Shown here one piece after another: positions 60,118 through 64,000 of a stretch of 64,000 nucleotides of DNA (position 1 is the stretch's first letter; each line of letters begins with the position of its first letter). A program made the translations under genes and the position numbers. The stretch is from Bacteroidia bacterium (GTDB lineage: Bacteria > Bacteroidota > Bacteroidia > J057): positions 62,001-126,000 of the forward strand of contig JAUIKF010000007.1 of NCBI GenBank assembly GCA_030430575.1, written 5' to 3'. Under the pieces are notes generated by a model. The model saw only the letters and a program-made list of their open reading frames with translations, had not been told where the DNA came from and ran no database searches.

Positions 60118-62204
60118 ATGCTACCCAACATAACGCCACAGCAAAGCGGGGGAATCATGTCCCCTCTTTCGATCCTGTCTTGGACTGGATAGTATTGCGT
60201 ATCAGGCTCCGTGCCCAGCGCAGGGTCCTATGGTTACGGCATTTGTGGGAATCAGGAGATATGGGCGAAAAAAATGCCCTGAATATCCACGAAGTAGTAG
60301 ATCATGTGTTGCAAGCAAATGATACCCCAACCAACGAAGCTGCTTGGTATGAGGAAACGCCTTCTTTGCTACCATTAAATGAGCAACTTCGCGAGGTGGA
60401 GGATGCCATTGCCACAGATGAGACCTCTCGCTTCAAGCGCATGGTATTTTTGTTTGGGCTAAATGAGGTGGAGGTAGACCTGTTGCAAACGTGTCTGGCC
60501 CTTCATTTGGACCCCGAACTCGAACGCGTTTTTAGCTATTTGCAAGATCATACCCATAGGGGCTATGTGACGGCTATGCTTGTTGCCAAGCTTTTTGCCC
60601 ATCCCTATAACCTCGCTTCTCATTCGTTACATTCCTTGTTCACCTGGGAATTGGTGGCTTCGAAGTCAGGCAATCGCACGGAACCAGCGATGTATCAATG
60701 TGATGCTCATATCGCTTTGTGGCTTCTTGGGAAGGACCCCATAGATGAGCACCTCATCGGGAAGGCGAAGTTTATTGATCCTAAAGCTGTGCTTGCGGAT
60801 TGGCCGTTTGAGGAAGCTCAGGCCTATTGCACCCGATTATTTCAACAAAATGCCTATCAACGCATTCGGCTGCGTGTTCAGGGAGCGATAGGTGGCGGCC
60901 GCAAGACCTTTGCTGCTACCCTTGCCTGGCAATTTGGCCAGCCGTTGATGGTCGTAGATCTAGACAAAGTTGCTCCTGATGCCTGGACTAAAACCTATAT
61001 CCGTGCCCAGCGCATGGCGTATCTAGGCGGATTTGCCCTGGCTTGGACAGGGGAGAAATTGATGGAACAGACCTGGCCAGAGCTGATCGCGCCTATTCAA
61101 CTTCAGTTCCTCATTCATTCAGATAATACCCCTCCAAAGCCCATCAAAGGGGTGGTTGATATTTCCTTTACCCTTTCTCCCCTCCGCATAGAAACCCGCG
61201 AAAAGTTGTGGTACGAACTGGTGCCAGCATCTTCGAAATGGGCCATAGAGGACTTTGACCACATCGTAAAACGCTATAAAGTCACAGTAGGACAGTTGGT
61301 AGAGGTTGCGGAAAAGGGGGTGGAATCCCCAGAAGAAGCTAGAGAAGTACTTCGCGCCTCCACGCGTCACCGTCTGGGAAAACTTGCCCAAGTATTGGAC
61401 TGTCCATTCTCTTGGGATGACTTAGTGCTTTCGGATTCGCTTAAACGCTACCTGGAGGACTTTGTCTTCGAAGCGCGGACGCGTGAGTCTCTTTGGGAGC
61501 GCCCCGAAGCCAAACGGATTTTCCCTCACGGAAAAGGACTCATGGCCCTGTTTACGGGGTCACCTGGCACAGGCAAAACCATGGCAGCCCAAGTCATCGC
61601 AGATGAGTTGGCTTTAGACCTTTTTAGAATAGACCTCTCAAGCGTCATCAGCAAATATATTGGCGAGACCTCGAAGCATATCGATCAGATCTTGTCGGAG
61701 GCCAAGCACATGCATGCCTTGCTATTGTTTGATGAAGCGGATACGCTATTTGGGAAACGCACAGACATCAAGGATGCCCACGACCGATACGCCAATTCCG
61801 ATACCAACTATCTCTTGCAAGCCATAGAGCATTACCCTGGGGTGGCAATTTTGGCCAGTAATAAAAAGTCGAATATCGATTCGGCTTTCTTGCGGCGCTT
61901 GCGCTATGTCTTCGATTTCCCCAAGCCGAATGCCGAGCAGCGACAGGCGATTTGGACAAAAGTGATGGGAGAATTAGTGGACAAAGAAGAAATGAATGCC
62001 TTGGAAGTTCCGCTGAGAAAATTGGCCAAGCAAGTAGAACTGACAGGTGCCCAGATCAAGAATTCTATTCTCTCTGCACTCTTTATCTCTCAAAGAGAAG
62101 GCAAGCCCTTGGGCATGAATCACCTGCTCCTCGGACTTGAACGAGAGCTGATGAAAGAAGGCAGACGAATTAGCCTAGATGCACAGAAGAGAATTAAGAA
62201 TTAA
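60114..62204 (+). CDS. AAA+ ATPase of the eCIS (Afp15/Pvc15-like)
   Basis: This 696-residue protein probably loads cargo or remodels particle parts during assembly. The C-terminal AAA+ domain has Walker A (GSPGTGKT, about 482-489), Walker B (LLLFDEADT, D540), a sensor region and RRLRYVFDFPKP. A degenerate first P-loop (GAIGGGRKTF, about 257) sits in the N-terminal half, giving a tandem arrangement. Its Walker B is not obvious. ATG at 60114 is preferred to an in-frame one at 60093 because it overlaps the terminator gene by ATGA. Family members of this size accompany nearly all eCIS clusters. Confidence 0.92.
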   Translation: MNATQHNATAKRGNHVPSFDPVLDWIVLRIRLRAQRRVLWLRHLWESGDMGEKNALNIHEVVDHVLQANDTPTNEAAWYEETPSLLPLNEQLREVEDAIATDETSRFKRMVFLFGLNEVEVDLLQTCLALHLDPELERVFSYLQDHTHRGYVTAMLVAKLFAHPYNLASHSLHSLFTWELVASKSGNRTEPAMYQCDAHIALWLLGKDPIDEHLIGKAKFIDPKAVLADWPFEEAQAYCTRLFQQNAYQRIRLRVQGAIGGGRKTFAATLAWQFGQPLMVVDLDKVAPDAWTKTYIRAQRMAYLGGFALAWTGEKLMEQTWPELIAPIQLQFLIHSDNTPPKPIKGVVDISFTLSPLRIETREKLWYELVPASSKWAIEDFDHIVKRYKVTVGQLVEVAEKGVESPEEAREVLRASTRHRLGKLAQVLDCPFSWDDLVLSDSLKRYLEDFVFEARTRESLWERPEAKRIFPHGKGLMALFTGSPGTGKTMAAQVIADELALDLFRIDLSSVISKYIGETSKHIDQILSEAKHMHALLLFDEADTLFGKRTDIKDAHDRYANSDTNYLLQAIEHYPGVAILASNKKSNIDSAFLRRLRYVFDFPKPNAEQRQAIWTKVMGELVDKEEMNALEVPLRKLAKQVELTGAQIKNSILSALFISQREGKPLGMNHLLLGLERELMKEGRRISLDAQKRIKN

Positions 62205-62210
62205 GAATTT

Positions 62211-62244
<34 letters not shown>

Positions 62245-62317
62245 GAGCAGGGAAAAGGGAAAAGGGGAAAGAGACTAGGGAAAATAAAAAAACAATGATC
62301 ATTGCTCCACCCCATCT

Positions 62318-62348
62318 ACTTAAAACATAGAACCTAAAACATAAAACT
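62318..62348 (+). repeat. Leader module before the small eCIS gene
   Basis: It is identical to 56250-56280 except for one base (A at 62342 instead of T) and ends eight bases before the ATG at 62357. Repetition at the same distance from two starts suggests a function in translation or transcription. Confidence 0.65.
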
Positions 62349-62356
62349 GTCTCTCC

Positions 62357-62578
62357 ATGGAAATACAAGAAATGATCTTACGCATACCAGGGCTCAGTGA
62401 GCGAGAAAGCAGACTTCTCGCTGAAGAGGTCTCTCAGGGCCTGATTGAAGGAATAGGGGTAGGCGAAAGAGGCGGAAACCTTGGAGATATTGACCTGCAA
62501 TTGCAGGTCACAGGTGCACTCTCTCGCCAACAGCTAGCGCGGCAGATCATCCAAGCCATTATCCAAAAATTACAATAA
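62357..62578 (+). CDS. Small conserved eCIS protein (DUF5908-like position)
   Basis: The 73-residue protein is acidic, with an N-terminal MEIQEMILRIPGL segment and a helical remainder ending QIIQAIIQKLQ. Small proteins beginning with a similar pattern occupy this place in many eCIS clusters (the DUF5908 family), but I cannot confirm membership by eye. There is no signal peptide. Its position between the ATPase and the Pvc7-like gene, and the leader module in front, support a real gene. It may be an assembly chaperone or minor baseplate component. Confidence 0.6.
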   Translation: MEIQEMILRIPGLSERESRLLAEEVSQGLIEGIGVGERGGNLGDIDLQLQVTGALSRQQLARQIIQAIIQKLQ

Positions 62579-62624
62579 GTACCTCATTCAAAATTAGTCA
62601 TTCAATCATTCAAAATTGCTTCCC

Positions 62625-63335
62625 ATGTCAACGCCATTTCCACGTAGTCCCAAATTACTCAAAGGTGCCTTTGTAGAGCTAGGCAATGGCTTTATTGGGC
62701 CTATTCCGCAGGTCATTATTTTCCAATACAATCCTGCTACGCTGACCCGCACCCTTACGGTAACTGCTCCTCAAGCTGGAGCAGAAGGTGAAAAAAATAC
62801 AGCGGGAACGGTTCAACCGATTGCGCCACCAGAGAGTATCAGCCTTACCTTGGAACTAGACGCATCGGATGCATTGGAACAGCCCGAAAGCCACCCTGTG
62901 GCGGTCGTAGCAGGTGTGGCGGATCGGATGGCAGCATTGGAACTTTTGCTCCATCCAAGTGAGAGTGGGGCAGGGCTATTGGGAGATTTGGCTGGGTCAT
63001 TGGGGTTAGGAGGAATACTGCCTGAACCGCCAGAACGCCCGACGGTGCCGCTGAGCTTATTTGTATGGGGACCTGGGAAAATTGTCCCAGTACGGATCAC
63101 CACCTTCACGGTGGAAGAGCAGGAGTTCTCTCCATTACTCTACCCGATCCGCGCCAAGATCACCCTCGCCATGCAGATCCTCCAGCCAGGAGATTTTCCT
63201 GATGGCTTATCAAATGCCTTCAGTCGAGAGATCGCGGAGTTTTGCTACAAGTTCTACCGCACACAACAGAAAGCCCTAGCCGTTGCCAATGTCGCCAATA
63301 GCGTCGAGTCGATTCTGGGCATGCTGCCGTTTTGA
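62625..63335 (+). CDS. Pvc7/Afp7-like CIS tube-baseplate protein
   Basis: This 236-residue protein matches the CIS tube protein N-terminal domain: GAFVELGNGFIGP, VIIFQYNPATLTRTL and the later PVRITTFTVEEQEFSPLLYPIRAKI. In Afp/PVC such proteins link the tube to the spike and often carry LysM. Here the LysM-like part is encoded separately by the next gene. ATG at 62625 is chosen over TTG three codons earlier because it lines up with the family start. It should sit at the base of the tube, next to the spike. Confidence 0.85.
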   Translation: MSTPFPRSPKLLKGAFVELGNGFIGPIPQVIIFQYNPATLTRTLTVTAPQAGAEGEKNTAGTVQPIAPPESISLTLELDASDALEQPESHPVAVVAGVADRMAALELLLHPSESGAGLLGDLAGSLGLGGILPEPPERPTVPLSLFVWGPGKIVPVRITTFTVEEQEFSPLLYPIRAKITLAMQILQPGDFPDGLSNAFSREIAEFCYKFYRTQQKALAVANVANSVESILGMLPF

Positions 63336-63339
63336 AGAA

Positions 63340-63375
63340 ATGATAGAATGATAGAATGATAAAATGATAGAATGG
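63340..63375. repeat. GATAGAAT tandem spacer repeat
   Basis: Four imperfect 8-base units directly follow the Pvc7-like gene; the same unit appears at 33925-33995. The rest of the spacer to 63507 is low-complexity purine/pyrimidine text, ending in AACCTAAAACTT before the next gene. Confidence 0.75.
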
Positions 63376-63507
63376 AATAGGGAAAAGAGATCGCTTCGCT
63401 CAGAGAAAAGAGACAAGAATTTGTTTACTCCCTTTTCCCTTCTCTCTGCTCCCTATTCGTCAACAACCCTGAACCCTGAAACCTGAACCTAAAACTTCCT
63501 TCCCCTC

Positions 63508-63777
63508 ATGTTTGAAGATAAAAGCAGATACAGCAAACTCGAACCCTACATTGTCGAAGATAGTCGTGGGAGACAAGTCTCAGTAGTGCCAGTTACCTCT
63601 GCCCCTCAAGGGCCATTACTAGGCAAGCACCTGCGACAGCAAAGCCAGCGACTAGACCATTTGGCCTACAAATACCTCCAAGATGGGGCTGCATTCTGGT
63701 GGATCAGCGAAGCAAATGGTGTCATGTTGCCCGAAGCCTTAACCGAACAATCAGAGATCAACATCCCCAGTAAATGA
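63508..63777 (+). CDS. LysM-like small baseplate protein (gp53/tail-X type)
   Basis: This 89-residue protein has the pattern of short tail proteins that lock the baseplate hub: RLDHLAYKYLQDGAAFWWISEANG, here cut to its conserved core RLDHLAYKYL and WWISEANG. The C-terminal EINIPSK resembles the end of LysM-type modules. In many clusters this gene lies between the Pvc7-like and the spike genes, as here. The start ATG at 63508 follows AACCTAAAACTT. The fold call is good; the exact particle location is inferred. Confidence 0.8.
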   Translation: MFEDKSRYSKLEPYIVEDSRGRQVSVVPVTSAPQGPLLGKHLRQQSQRLDHLAYKYLQDGAAFWWISEANGVMLPEALTEQSEINIPSK

Positions 63778-63789
63778 GGAGATTAATAA

Positions 63790-63890
63790 TTGAATGATTG
63801 ACTGATTATTAATGGGTCTTTGTGATAAGATACTAATAACCAGTCGATTGTGATAAATCCTGAATCAATAATAAATAATCAGTAATCAAT
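63790..63890. repeat. AT-rich ATTGACTGATTATTAAT-type spacer element
   Basis: GATTGACTGATTATTAATG and later AATAATCAGTAATCAATAAT repeat the words of 5281-5363 in a spacer of 121 bp before the last gene. It shows weak inverted symmetry. Confidence 0.55.
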
Positions 63891-63898
63891 AATTCCCC

Positions 63899-64000
63899 AT
63901 GGGACTTGGAGCTTTCATCAATATGAACGGACTGCCTGTGCCTGAGCTTTCAGATAGCCAGGCCGTGGAGTACATCGAGGTGCACGAGCGCTTGGGGGAA
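63899..64000 (+). CDS. Probable eCIS spike/hub gene, 5' end only
   Basis: The last 102 bases encode 34 residues from an ATG at 63899 (MGLGAFINMNGLPVPEL at the start). They are open to the right edge. In Afp/PVC-type clusters the gene after the LysM-like protein is the VgrG-like hub/spike (Afp8/Pvc8). Too little is present to verify a domain, so the assignment is from position only. Confidence 0.5.
   Translation, partial: MGLGAFINMNGLPVPELSDSQAVEYIEVHERLGE

Overview
The window looks like chromosomal DNA of a free-living, polysaccharide-degrading member of the Bacteroidota, most likely a Saprospira/Lewinella-type organism; that rank is inferred from gene content. The evidence is a SusC/SusD locus, four proteins with type IX secretion (T9SS) C-terminal sorting domains, many lipoproteins, TAnnTTTG-type promoter boxes and no clear Shine-Dalgarno sequences. 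No tRNA, rRNA, CRISPR array, transposase or phage capsid/terminase gene was found.

Region 1 (1-20.6 kb, mostly minus strand) is a beta-glucan (laminarin-like) utilisation locus. It holds SusC, SusD, a PKD surface lipoprotein, GH16, GH3 and a partial GH5, beside a Reg_prop/Y_Y_Y/LuxR one-piece regulator. A second GH16 and a five-module T9SS protein lie further on. SusC and the five-module gene share a motif placed 31-33 bp upstream of a matching -7 box, so they may be co-regulated. Between them sit an AAA-like/PD-(D/E)XK protein, an RhlE-type RNA helicase and a small T9SS protein.

Region 2 (20.9-44 kb) is mixed: a PQQ-propeller protein, a NarL-type regulator with its TPR histidine kinase, a class V aminotransferase, two tandem S74-chaperone fibre proteins, T9SS proteins and lipoproteins, an M23 peptidase, a stand-alone exosortase, a tandem pair of secreted proteins usually mislabelled asparagine synthetase B, an ABC permease and metF. 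Two palindrome-rich composite repeats (38434-38697 and 43826-43989) are the oddest non-coding DNA here.

Region 3 (44.2 kb to the right edge, plus strand) is the most notable part: the 5' portion of an extracellular contractile injection system (eCIS, related to Afp/PVC/MAC). A LytTR regulator with a degenerate receiver precedes four DUF4157 proteins. They share an almost constant head but have different tails: a metzincin-like protease, an OmpA-like plus putative hydrolase, a JAMM plus GH-E nuclease, and a gluzincin-like protease. The particle genes follow: sheath with a large insertion, tube, zinc-ribbon assembly protein, Pro-rich protein, DUF4255 terminator, AAA+ ATPase, small protein, Pvc7-like protein, LysM-like protein, and the start of what is probably the spike/hub gene. 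The working model is that the DUF4157 head is the loading module and the tails are the delivered activities. The spacers between particle genes are short tandem repeats and recurring leader sequences.
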